Of a stretch of DNA of 64,000 bases, positions 23,952-35,324 are shown one piece after another. Source of the stretch: Romanomermis culicivorax (Eukaryota > Nematoda > Enoplea > Mermithida > Mermithidae). The translations under genes and the position numbers were made by a program. Numbering within the stretch: the first letter of the stretch is position 1; every line of letters starts with the position of its first letter. Under the pieces are notes generated by a model that saw nothing but the letters and a program-made list of their open reading frames with translations, did not search any database and had not been told where the DNA came from. The stretch spans positions 620,001 through 684,000 of the forward strand of contig CAWUHX010000085.1 of assembly GCA_963922205.1 (NCBI GenBank), given 5' to 3'.

Positions 23952-25513
23952 ATTTATTGGATACGCGGTAAATAAGAATGATTCAAACTGCGAATCTTCC
24001 TCCGCTGCTGCTGAGCTAGCTGAAGAAAGACAAAGATGTAAGAAGCTCCGTTTTTTCTTCGAAGATTTTTTCCACATGGGAAACACAAAAAAAAATCAAA
24101 AACTTTTGTAATGTGGTCACGACAGCTTCTTTATGCGGAAAAATTCTCGAATCTTTATATTCTAGAATGCTATAGGCTACTGTGGCGTTGGAATGATGAG
24201 ACTGACCTTTGGGTTTATACGAAGGAAGTTGCAACAGTTCAACCACAGGCTAAGGAAAGACAAACACACCCAAAACTCTCTCCCGCAGAGCACCCCATGG
24301 GGGGGTATGGGGGGTATTACCCCCCTCTTAGATTTGGAAATTCATTTACTACCCCCATAAAAACAGCTCACTATGGCAAAAAATTTTGGTAGACTTCATC
24401 CTCTCCCCAGTAGGTTATACTAATTCGAGAAAAATTGCAGAATGTGTCATTCTGAGGAATTACTCACTGCTCTTTTTGACACATTTACTGGGCAAATGAT
24501 AATGGGAAAGTATGCAACTTCTGTGCCATATAGCGATTTTTAGGAAAGGATATCAGCACATTAATATATACTACTTGTAGGAAATCATTATAAATATAAT
24601 TGGGAGATGAAATAATGCGTTATGTATATGTGACTAATCAAAAAATCGCCCCTTGGGAAGAAAAACATTATGTTCTTAAAATTCTGCCTCTTCATGCTCT
24701 CCTTTCCTTTTCCCCGCTTCTGCGTTGGGTCTTCTGTGCGCATATGGTTACCCAAGCTGTGGCATACTTTCCTGCTATGAGTTGAGACATGTGAGGTCTG
24801 TTGACGTGGATTAGGAGTGTTACTTGGTTTCAAACTCGTGGTTCATAATGTAATGGGATTAATAATACTAAAGCCACATTCAGCATCAGGACTTTCAATT
24901 GGAAGCACTGTTCCAAGCCTAACCAGTGATGGGATAAGCCCATACTGCTGAAGATGCTGGTTGAAAAATGTTTCCAAACGTATGTTGTGTCCGATTCTGG
25001 CACAACAGTCTTCAAAGTGTGACTATTCTATTCGTATAATTAATGCATTAAAGTTGCATGATTGGGAGCTGGAAAATGGAGTCGAAATAGTAAATGTTTT
25101 TTGACTGTAAAAAGCATAAAGTAGGGGCATTAATCAGTTTTGTAAGTTCGAGAAACTACAACTACCCCTCCTTAGCAAAAAGTTGAGAGCAAAAAAAAAA
25201 AGGTCACGGCATATTTCAAGTACTACCCTTAAAATTTAAGATTTTACCCCTACCTAAATTTTCGACCTTGGGGACCTCTGCCCCCCCCCAGTTTGGAAAA
25301 AATTAAAAATATTCGCAAAAAAGTGTATGTTTTTTGGGAAAAATTTCGACTTTTTTCTACCCCCCCCCCCACCCAACTGGTCGGAGGTCTTACAGGTATG
25401 CCCAAAACCTCAAAATAAAAATAAAAGACCTCTAAAAAACGCCTGAAATAAAAAACCCCTAGAAAAACGTCAACGCCCTCGAAAAGCCCCTAGATTTGGG
25501 GAAAAACCCCTAA
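23952..25513. other. COQ10 5' flank and repeats, no supported gene
   Basis: A ~90-bp segment at about 24164-24252 (containing GACCTTTGGGTTTATAC and GGAAGTTGCAACAGTTC) recurs at about 32962-33040. From about 25180 to 25396 there is another G/C-run repeat ending CTTACAGGTATG. Short open frames lack motifs. Confidence 0.45.
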
Positions 25514-25521
25514 CTTGGCAA

Positions 25522-28500
25522 CAGGCTTTTTTTTAGTCTTTTTAGGAGCCTGGGCTCCTAAGAGTGCGAAAAATTTACTTCAAGGAGCCAATTTGGCTCC
25601 CAAAAATTCAGCTGAAGTTTAACCGAATTTTAGTTGTTTGCTATAATTATATTATATATCAAGCAACTTTACATGAATGCGTTTCTATTTTTAAGATCTC
25701 TTTAACAATAAACGATTTACTATTATTTTTAACTGTTTCATTGTGATTGCCATCGCTGCTACGGTGATTATTTATGTCGCAAAAAAAGTTGGATTTTTTC
25801 TACAATCGTAAAAGAGCTGCAGAACCAGAGTCAAACGAACATTTGGAGGACGATGTACAAAATTTGCCGTCACCAGTCCCGTCTTATGACGAAGTTGCTG
25901 GACAAATGGAAACGCCCATAATAGAAGTTGAAAAAGATAATGGACTCGAAGATGATCCTAAACTTGGCCCATCAAAAAAGAAAGTGAGAATTTGAAATTT
26001 AAGAAAGTAAATCGTTAGTTAGAAGCTGTATGCAATAAAAATGACAAAAACATTTTAAGGTGAAGCGAACTTTCAATTTAAAATGGCGAGAAGAAATGCC
26101 ATGGATAGTTTGGGATATAGGCTCAAACCAAGTCAGTCGTCGAATTTGTGCGCTAGTGAAAAATGTCAAGGATACCGAAAGCGGAAATTGGTCAAAAGGA
26201 TTTTCTTGTCCCACAAAGAACGGGTGGAAAAAACACACTTTTAAACAGCACCAAAAGTCGAAAAGCCATATCGCTGCCTCACAAGTATGTTAATAATACA
26301 ATGTATGAAGTTTCATCTACTTCAATGAAGTAAAACTTCAGGTGCCAGAAAGGCGTGAAGAATTGAAAAACGCCATAAACTCAGCCAATGCCAAAGCCGT
26401 TACACCTGTTCCAGGAAAAATTATGCTCATGAAGGATGTTCTTTTTGCCGCAAAAAATGAATTTCCGATTAGTGCTGTAGAAAAGCTACATTCTTTGGTT
26501 AAGTCACATTTGGATGAAATGCACCGTGATTGGAAAACAAAACACGTGCGTCCAGACATAAGGAGAACCATTCTAAAAACTAAATGTCTGAATGTTTCAG
26601 CCGAACAAAAGTGACGTCAGTTCGCCATACCAAATTCAAGGCTTCAATGACCACAATTCAAATTATTCGACGTATGAATTTTTGGATTGGCTGAATGAAT
26701 TTGTTGAATCACAAGAAATCAACGAGTTTAAGGTATAAAAATGAAATACTTTTAGAACGCTTTTTTACATTCTCACAAAAATTTCAAACTAGGCTGCTAA
26801 CGCTTTTACGATTCATGTTGACGAGTCAACAGATATTTCCAAAACGAAGTTGTTGCTTTTGTACACACAACATGCTGATTGTTCGAATAAGGTCGTTAGA
26901 CACATGTTTCGTAAAGTTTTAAATTTACAAGCAACCGACGCCAGCGCTATTGCCACAGCTATCACCGATTACTTTGAATTGAAGGGAATTGAAGGTAAAA
27001 AATTGGTTATGTTTACGTCAGATGGAGCCGCTGTTATGCTATGCTCCAAGAATGGAACCGCCGTCAAGTTGAAGGAAAAGTTAAATGCTCCGCATGTTAT
27101 TGCTTTTCACTGCGTCGCTCACTTCCAAGCTCTCAGAGTCAAAGACGTTTGTCAAGTTAGTAAAGCATAAAAAACAAATATGAAAGCATTATTAGACAAA
27201 TCTGATCTACAGATGGAAAAACACGTTTCGTTCATGAAAATTGAACATATGCTCAATGATTTGGTTGGATTTCTAAACACGCATAAACATAAAGTCGAAA
27301 TAAAAAGCTTGGCCAACATTATGGAAACTGAGTATACTAATTTAGAACCATGGATAGCTGTCAGGTAAATAAATTCGTTTAAATTTTGAATAAATCACAC
27401 ACAACACATTAATATTTTACATAAAAGATGGTTGTCGCAGTCACAATCCATACAATCTGTGGTGAAAAATTTACCGTTGTTGATCGTTTACTTGGAAAAC
27501 TCGAGCAAGGATTACCCAGCAGCAGAAGGTTTATTCAAAAAATTGTCTACTGTTGAGTCGCTAGTCAAAATACATGCTCTTAATGACGTTTTGATGCATT
27601 TGAACTGCTTGAATGAGCTGTATCAAAAGGAGAACCTGCATCCGTATGACGTTAAGGTAAACTTTTGAATTCATGCATGCTTTTCACTTTAAACTAACAT
27701 AACATTACTTTTAGGTGTTTGCTGATTCTATTTGTACCTTGATCAAAGAATTTGCTGCGATGCATGAAACAATAAAAAATAGCCGCAGCATGCAACTGCT
27801 GAAATCACGCTTGAACAGTGACAATGCTGCAGAGCGTCTTAATTATAGAGTGAAAATGCCAAGGGGAAGTTTAAACACAGAAAAAGAAGTGATAGATTTC
27901 GAAGAAAAACGAGCGCTGGATGAAATACAAGGTAAATATTGATAACACCTATAACTGTGCCTGAAATTTTTTTATTTCAACATGTATAACTCATTTTGAA
28001 GCTTTTGCGCATGACGTGATTCAAACAGTGAAATCAAGAGTTACTAAAAATGATAGTGATTTGTTGAAAGCATCAACAATTTTCGATAATCGATCGTTGA
28101 AGAATATGAATGACAAAGAAGTAGAGAATGCCTTGAACTTGTTGGTCGAAACCTACGCTGACTTCGGCATTTGTCAAGATTCAATTCACGAGGAATTTGA
28201 TTTGTTGAAAGTAATACATTGATTTATAATATAGATGACTTACATAGAGGCTGTCAGTGAACACAAAATTATCTAAATTCTAATCTTATACAGGTGCAAT
28301 GTTTACGCAACGATTATGATTGGAGTGCGACGTTGTGGCATTGTTTACAATTTCATGACGTTTTCAAGAATGTGTCAGTGTTGTCTGAGATCATTTTGTG
28401 TTTCAATGCAAGAAATGCTGGCGTTGAGCGTGGTTTTTCTCTAGTGAACAGATTAAAGACGAAAACTCGGTCACGAACAACAGTAAGGTCTTCTCAATCA

Positions 28501-28946
28501 AGAAATCAAATAGCAAAATTAGATTTTTCATTGATCTTCAAATCAGGCTGAACATTTGGACGTGTTGATGGGTTTGCAGAAATGCCACAGCAATTGTAAT
28601 AATTTCGATTTCGAAAGTGCTTACAAAATATGGGCTAAAGAAACGCGATATAAAACTGGTGATTTTGCTAAGAAAGGTAATGAATAAACATGTTGTGTTT
28701 TGACTGAAAAATAAACTTTTTTGATGAGTTCCTTCCCTTTTAAAAGCGAATTCAAAAAATTTGCCCTATCTGTGATACAAGTAAATTTGGATTAAATACA
28801 ATCAAACTATACGAATTATATAATGCATTAATTTTTATCAAAAGTGTGCATTGATTATTTATGGCTGCTAAAAATGTCTGTTTGGCTCCTAAAAATTTAG
28901 GTCTAGGAGCCATTTAGCCTGTAAATTTTTGACGAAAAAAAGCCTG
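25522..28946 (+). mobile_element. complete hAT transposon (3,425 bp)
   Basis: The element begins CAGGCTTTTTTT and ends AAAAAAAGCCTG, a 12-bp inverted repeat. It is flanked by perfect 8-bp direct repeats CTTGGCAA (25514-25521 and 28947-28954), the target-site length typical of hAT. Subterminal regions hold several GGAGCC/GGCTCC words in both orientations (25544-25606 and 28875-28920), likely transposase-binding sites. It contains one gene, which reads cleanly through all predicted introns, so the copy may be intact. Confidence 0.9.
25774..28687 (+). CDS. hAT transposase, 11 exons, apparently intact
   Basis: Predicted exons are 25774-25983, 26060-26284, 26342-26545, 26601-26732, 26793-27155, 27213-27364, 27428-27656, 27715-27931, 28002-28210, 28294-28482 and 28547-28687. 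All introns are GT-AG and every phase agrees, giving 756 codons plus TAA. Exon 2 looks like a TTF/BED-type DNA-binding finger (PWIVWDIG ... HQKSKSH). The catalytic core shows HVDESTDIS (first Asp), MFTSDGAAVM (second Asp), HCVAH (the C-x2-H signature) and AVRWLS. The C-terminal dimerisation region has NAGVERGFSLVNR with the catalytic Glu. Overall it resembles animal hAT proteins of the KIAA1586/ZNF862 type. The 55-bp intron at 26546-26600 is the least certain; without it there would be a frameshift. A domesticated gene is possible, but the target duplication and terminal repeats favour a recent transposon. Confidence 0.85.
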
Positions 28947-29318
28947 CTTGGCAACACTGATCTCGCTCCGCAATGCTTTCTGCACAGCGTTTTTTTGTGC
29001 ACGGACATTTGTGCCAATTGGCACAAGAGGCCAAAAAAATTTGTGCCAATGGCACAAAAAAATTTTTTCTACAAGGAACATACTGAAAACTGCGGAAAAG
29101 TTTGATAAAAATATATAAATTTGAAGCTACTAACGGATTAATTTTTTGTAAAAATCATGCCCAACCTATTTTTCAGCTAACCACGACAGTGAAATAAGAA
29201 AAAACTGCAAGAAAATAGCTCACGGCGACTTAAAAAGAAATGGAATGCTCAGAAAATTTGAATAACTCTAGAATTGTTCAGAAACTTCAAATTGATTCAA
29301 TTTTCGACTGCGAATATT

Positions 29319-30485
29319 TAAGGTTAAGTGGGGTGACCACTGTTTTTTTTCCACGAACTTTTTTCCACAAATGTGGAAATGGGTCAAATTTTTTTCCACA
29401 TGTGGAAAAAAATTTTTTTCGTCTTAAAATCCTCGTTTTTTGGCTTAAAAATGATCACAGGCGCTTTATCGCACTGTTTTTGAGCTTTTTCAAGCCTTCC
29501 GGTGTTTTTAGAGAAGTCAATTCATTAAAATTGAAGAAAAAATTGAAATGTTCGCCTTTAAAGCCTAATCTACAAGCATTGTTGAACAAATTTTCTAGCA
29601 AACTATCCAAGAGCATAATTGACTTGAATTACACAAAAAATCAATGGTCAAGTCCTCTATGATGACAAGTGAAAGCCCAAAAAAGATGGTAATCTTTCCG
29701 ACGCGAAGCGCCGGAAAATTTTTTGGGTATATTGGCATTCTGGGATGCTGGAAAATCAATTTTCCGAACATTTATTTCAAGAATTCTGTGTTCAAGAGTC
29801 GTAACTTCTAGAATTTTACTTGAAAAATTTTAAAATCTGTAATTTATTTGTAAACTCCCATGAACTTGGTCGAAAATATATGAGTAAGAAGATTATAAAT
29901 TTCCGAAAGATATTTCCATGAAGCTTTTGAATTGATTTTACGTTAGCAAAGAAATAATCGCATCATAAATCATAGAGACTTGACGTGTATTCATCTTTCT
30001 CAAAAGGAAAAAATGCGAATCTTCATTAAATATTATGATAAAATGTTGAAGATTACCAATCAAAACATAAGATACTACGTTTAAGATGATGAAAACTATT
30101 ATAGATTAAGTGATAAATGAAGGTAGACATGATAAAAGCCGCGCCTGAGCTACTTAATGAATAATGATGATTATTAAAGTTATAACCGGCGCGTAGCGCC
30201 GGAAAATTTTGAGATTTGGACCTCCTTACCAAAATGCATCTTTTCAATATGAAAACCCCAAATTTTTCTTCCACATTTGTGGAAAGACCTCAAAAATTTT
30301 TTCCACATTCCAGATTTTTTTTCCACATTATAGTGCAAATGTGGAAAAAAAAACAGTTGGGGTGACTTTGATCAGGGGCGACTTTGATCGGAGTATGGTA
30401 TTCCTGCTGATCTCAAATAGTCATCAAATGCCATAAGTACTCTGATCAAGTCGCCCCTGATCAAAGTCACTCCACTTTACCTTAT
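29319..30485. mobile_element. palindromic MITE interrupted by a second element
   Basis: The outer ends AAGGTTAAGTGGGGTGAC (29319) and, on the complement, AAGGTAAAGTGGAGTGAC (30484) pair with each other. The right part (30359-30480) holds ACTTTGATCAGGGGCGACTT in inverted copies, so without the inner insertion the element is a nearly perfect palindrome of roughly 145 bp. Confidence 0.6.
29338..30358. mobile_element. 1,021-bp non-autonomous element with 8-bp target duplication
   Basis: It is flanked by GGGGTGAC at 29330-29337 and 30359-30366. Its ends are CACTGTTTTTTTTCCAC and, on the complement, AACTGTTTTTTTTTCCAC. Subterminal CCACAAATGTGG and CCACATGTGG palindromes lie at both ends. The 8-bp duplication and CA(C/A)TG-like tips suggest hAT mobilisation. 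The open frame at 29240-29662 has no known domain and crosses the boundary, so I do not call it. Confidence 0.65.
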
Positions 30486-30589
30486 ATAATGTAAAGACTA
30501 GAGAGAATAAAGTCTAAAATTGTGCAAATTTTCGGTCGAAACACTGAATTAACGATTTCTATTCTTCTATTAGAATCAATCAAACACAA

Positions 30590-30970
30590 AAATTAAGGAT
30601 TTCAGCTCTAAATCCGAATCTGACTGAATGAACAGAGAATATTCAGAATTTTTTTTCATTCATCGGTCATTAACAGCCTGTAAAGTTTGCTGCAGCCTGC
30701 AACGATACTCTAATACACTGTTTCGAAGAGAAATCACTCGCGTTCGGGTCTATAATATACGAGTAGGAAACCTATTATATTCATTGAATCGGCGCGAAGC
30801 GCCGAAAATTTTTGGCATTTTCAGCTCAGCGCCTACAACGTCTAAAAGTCAAGGAAATTTAATGTTTGACCAGCCAGAAATTTTGCTCCAATTGGCACGA
30901 ACGCTCAAAAATTTTTGTGCCATTCCAAATTTTTCGCGCCAAAAACTGTGTTTTGGCACACAAAAATAAC
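30590..30970. repeat. dispersed repeat, inverted partner of 17430-17795
   Basis: High similarity to the reverse complement of the other copy over about 370 bp. It contains CGGCGCGAAGCGCCG (about 30791) and ends in TTGGCAC/GTGCCA palindromes. Confidence 0.6.
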
Positions 30971-30989
30971 AGTTTCTGCATTTCTTCAC

Positions 30990-32130
30990 ACCCCAACAGT
31001 AAGCTCGATCATTTGACAAAGTAATGCCGAAGATGTACAACATGTGTTTACTCCTGGAAAAATATCATCTCTCGTCCTGTATCAAAATGTATATTGACGA
31101 GTTATGATGATCGACCAGGTGATCAACTTCATATCTTCGGCGGAAGGCTGGTGCAAAAAAATGTTTGTCATTCGTGTGACGCAAGTGTCCCCACCGGTCA
31201 CTTAGATGATGGTTTAATCAAAATTCGTAGCGAAAATTCTCCAGAATGCTGTTAGGTCACTTAAGGCCACCTGATTGACCAATGGTCACTTAAAACACCG
31301 TTCTAAAGAAAATCACACAAATTGTTGGAACAAAAGTTTTTTGATGACTGTGACGATGGGCAAAAGGTGCCATCGTGCATTTTCCTCTGAACCTGTAGAT
31401 TTGATGTTGCTCATCCAAGTCACGGGCCCATACCTGGATTTTTTGACGGGCACTGCTGCAGTCGCAACAGGCGATGCAGGACTGTGCAATCGGTGGTAGA
31501 GAAGCTACCACCCAGTGTGCGAGAACAGCTCATCTAAGGCGCCACGTGGGTGACTCAAGTGATCAGTCACCTGTTTGATCAGTAGTCACTTGATACGCAG
31601 TTTCAGCCAACTGATGTCTAAATTAAGAGTCATCAAACTTATACATCATGACATTCATGGAATAAAGTAGAAATATCTGGATATATACTATCCTGAAAAG
31701 TGATCGGAGCAGCACCTGTATGCATGCGCAGCATGAAAATTCTGCTGGGGTCAGCCAGGACAAAGGGGGAATGGCAATTTTTCCTTCTTGATAGCAGAAA
31801 GATAGGTCACCTAACATCGTAAAACTCAGCTTAATTTTCGTTATTATGGTCTTTCTCTTCACATTCTTAAGATTTTCTGTTATCATCTCCTTGATCAATA
31901 TTGAAGGGTCCAATCTGCCGGGTCTGCGAGAATCTGTGAGGGTCAATCAAAATCTGCCAGAGGTCCAGACCCCAACTTTCCCACACTTCTGTATGGCCGA
32001 ATGCGGAACTTTTGGCATTGCCAGTCGGGCTCCTGGGAGATATAGTGAGTGAAACTTGGAGTGGGAATGTATCTCACGAAGGATATAAAGAGAAATTTTA
32101 CTGTAATTTTAGGATTGTATAGTCTGTTTT
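30990..32130. other. no supported gene; short direct repeat
   Basis: A ~45-bp direct repeat around CACCTG(A/T)TTGA(C/T)CA occurs at about 31250-31296 and 31553-31605, suggesting a small element. Open frames on both strands have no recognisable domains. Confidence 0.4.
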
Positions 32131-32135
32131 TTATA

Positions 32136-32346
32136 AAATGCTTCCAAATAGAAAAGTGACATAAATCAGTATTGTCATCAAAATCGTTTACAGAGAGCTC
32201 TCTCTGAGAAGTTGTTGAAGGTTAGGTCAGTATGCTCACAAGTTTCCAGTCCTATATATATAATATAACGTTTATTAGAAAACTGTGAAAATCTGAAATA
32301 CTACTTGCTTTCCACTCCCAATTATTTAGAAGTATTTCTAGATAAA
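32136..32346 (+). repeat. ~215-bp MITE, copy 2
   Basis: Same family as 18745-18956 (inverted) and 63788-64000 (direct). The ends form an imperfect inverted repeat. Confidence 0.65.
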
Positions 32347-32349
32347 CAG

Positions 32350-33459
32350 ACTATATGTACAAGCAAATATATTTTCTGATGTCGGGAAAATTCGTAATGT
32401 GATTATTAGCGGAAAAATTTACTTCTCATATGCATCTGCAAGCAAGAAGATTTGGATAAATGATAGATGTCTGATTGATTTTTGGAGAATTATACAACGC
32501 CCCTAAAAACATTAGTCTCTCCCCATCTCTCTAGTCTTCGGGATAATATAAAAAATGAAATTGTAAAGATATTTTTGTCTGCCACCTCAGATCGAGGCTG
32601 TGAATTTGGGAGTTAACACAAAAAATTCTAACAATTTTCGCGTGGAAAAATTGCTCAGTAAAGCTTTGTGTTGAAAATCTTGGAGTACTTATTTTGTCAT
32701 TTTGGAACTTAATGGACTATAAATTCAGACATACAATTTCTGCGATTTTCATTAAAATGGATATCTCACTGACGAATAATACCCATTTACTCCAAATGAC
32801 TGCATGACATTATTGGGAAACTTTGATAAACATAATCGAGGACATTAAAGTTGTTAACTGAATGATCACTTTGTTGTCATGTGGATCATTAGTCTGATGG
32901 TCGGCATCATCATTCAGCCGAGCATTGAGAAAATGACTAGTCATCATCCATCTGGTTGTTAGGCTACTGTGAGTTCAAGATGATGTAACCGACCTTTGGG
33001 TTTATACAAAGGAAGTTGCAACAGTTCTGACCACAGGCTAACAAAATACAATAAACTAAAACTCTCTCACACGTTTCACCAGATACACTCCAGTACTTCA
33101 CCAAACCTCAGGCAGAACACCGTGACACATACTTCAGGAGCCCCTACCCAAGTCTCCACTCCTAATCTCAATGACACTGCCACTAGGCTCACAAAACAAT
33201 GCAAATTACCATTTAAGCTTCGTATATTGGGAAAACAAAGCAACATTGCCAAAATAATAAAAACTGTATGATAAAAGACAATTGGCGGCTATGCTTCCAT
33301 ACCAAACTTTCAATAATAATAATATTACCAAAAATACACAAAACTGGCAACATAAATCTATTCAAATTTATTCTTTCTTCACCACTTCTCACCACCTTCT
33401 ACTGCCTGCGCACTGACACCGGAAGCTGAACATGTGCACCCATGGCAACCTCGACATCC
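32350..33459. other. no supported gene; probable remnant of a 3' LTR at right edge
   Basis: The segment at 32962-33040 matches 24164-24252. Immediately left of 33460 an LTR is expected from comparison with copy 1, and the boundary ACA|TCCCTC is conserved, but the sequence to its left does not clearly match the 612-bp LTR. Confidence 0.4.
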
Positions 33460-35324
33460 CTCAGCCCTCAAAACCGACCAATGGGAGTTGAAAACCTTTT
33501 TGCAGCCTGGGTCTACTATTGAGGCCCCGACTGCATAACAGTTTTCCCCTCGGAAAACAACTTTTTGGGTATATCTCCTCCAAATTGCAATCCAGCCCCT
33601 ACCAGGTCCTTTAGGTGATGGCGACTTTGGCCACTCCATTTGGCAGGGCACTCCTTTTCAGGCTTCTGGGACAATCTGGAACATAGTTCGGCCTGGACTT
33701 TGAAAGCCATCTGTGCCTAGATCTGGGGCGCCACCATTCCTCTTCTCCCATGTACTGGTTTTTCTAGCATAGGGGTTGAGTTACTATAAGTGTGCTTCCC
33801 CTATGGTCGGCAGCCTATTGCCTTGCCCCGTCCAATACTAACCTAAATGATAAAAAATATTTTTCTCTGTATATTACATTAATTTTACCTCATTACAAAA
33901 TATTTTTACAATGATGAATAAAATTTATTTCATCTTCATCTTTTTCAGGCCTTTAAATCAAAAAGAAATACAGTGAGAAAAATATGAAAAAAGATGGGTG
34001 GAAAGAACAAAATTTGCTGGGCAAGTTTTGAGCACCAGAAATGCAAAAAAAAATTTTAAAATTTTAAAGCAACAATAAGATGAGATGATAATAATTTTTT
34101 TTGTATTTTTGTGTTTTATTTGTGTTTTTGTATTTTGTATTTTTTGAAATAAAATTTTGTATGAGATAACGATTTTTGGTCATAAAATTATGCAGGTAAA
34201 TGAAATTATTGTTGCCCCCCACCTCCATAACCACCGTATTGAAAGCTGCCACCGCGAGGATAGGGACCACCCCAGTTTCTGCGACCCTTGGGGAATCCCC
34301 CAAAAACTCCTTGAGGTGCGGTCCCACGAGTGGCCCCCTCCATCGCCTGACCTCTAAACGGCTGGGGATTAACCACTTTCAAGGCTCTACTTTGAACCCG
34401 TCCCTGACCTCAGCCTCGGCCATATTCCCCTCCAGTTCCTCTCTGGTACGTGCCCTGAGTGGAACTTATGGAAGATACTCCAGAGGTGGAGGTACTGGAC
34501 CTACCCTGACTTTGCTGGATTGCATAAGGTAACTTGAATACTCAAGGCTGTTGCATACCCTGCGAATGAGATGACTGTCGGGAGTGCTGGCTTCTACTCC
34601 TGGATGTATCTCTAGGTTGCTGTTCTGTTAAAATAGGAATCTTGAAGGGTTGACCTTCATCATCTTGGGCTTTCTGAAACTTTCCAGAAAACCTCTGACC
34701 TTCTTCTGACAACCTCCTTTTCATTGCCACATCTACTGCAGTTCGCTAGTGTTCCTGCATTTGGTTGGCATATGCTTCCCTGAATGCAGTACTACCTACT
34801 CCCCGCAAGTAGATTGCATAATACTTTTCCGTCACAAATGATTTGGCCTGGGCATCAACTGCACCAATATGTCTTGGGCCCAACTGCTGCTGTTCCAATT
34901 TTAGCAATACCATGGTACATAAGTATCTCATGGCTGCCATCACTATTTCTGCATGAAAATTATGAAACCAGATGGGCATCATCTTGAGCCAGATGTATTC
35001 CCAAATGGGTTCAGGAACATTTATGTGATCATACAGGAAACCACCTTGAACCTCAAAGTGATTCCCGTAGTTCTCATAAAGCTCCTCTACTCCATTATTC
35101 ACCAATGCCCAGATGATTTGATTCCTGTCATCATCTGGCATATCCTGAGCAAAAAATTCGATCACCTCTGGTGTCGAAAAATCTATTTTCCTTTTACTAC
35201 AGGAAATCTCTTATGGACATCCCAGTAGTCTCTCAAAACAGAGCTCAAGTACTCCAAAGTTACTTTTTTATCTCTACTTCTCTTGGCCAACTTAGTCGAC
35301 TCCCATGTAGAGGTTTTGGAAATA
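33460..35324 (-). mobile_element. diverged LTR element, copy 2 (3' part)
   Basis: The left edge TCCCTC...AAAACCGACC(A/T)A(T/C)GGGAG aligns with the segment just inside the left LTR of copy 1 (43525 onward). The distance from there to the ORF stop is about 745 bp in both copies. The ORF C-terminus is homologous to that of the large accessory ORF of copy 1. The element is cut at 35325 by the Polinton B terminal repeat while still in coding sequence. Confidence 0.75.
34206..35316 (-). pseudogene. C-terminal part of the accessory ORF, copy 2
   Basis: Minus-strand coding sequence homologous to the end of the copy 1 accessory protein. ENYGNHFEVQGGF aligns with [13 protein letters not shown], and the following helical segment keeps W, R-Y and A-A-F positions at moderate identity. 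The tail is Gly/Arg-rich and ends GGYGGGGQQ, like [10 protein letters not shown] in copy 1. A frame change near 35190 and probable breaks around 34540-34740 show decay. The N-terminal exonuclease part is missing because Polinton B lies at that point. Confidence 0.75.

Noticed and set aside
24016-24246. Minus-strand frame upstream of COQ10
   Set aside because: It overlaps the dispersed repeat shared with 32962-33040, and COQ10 has a better start at 23951.
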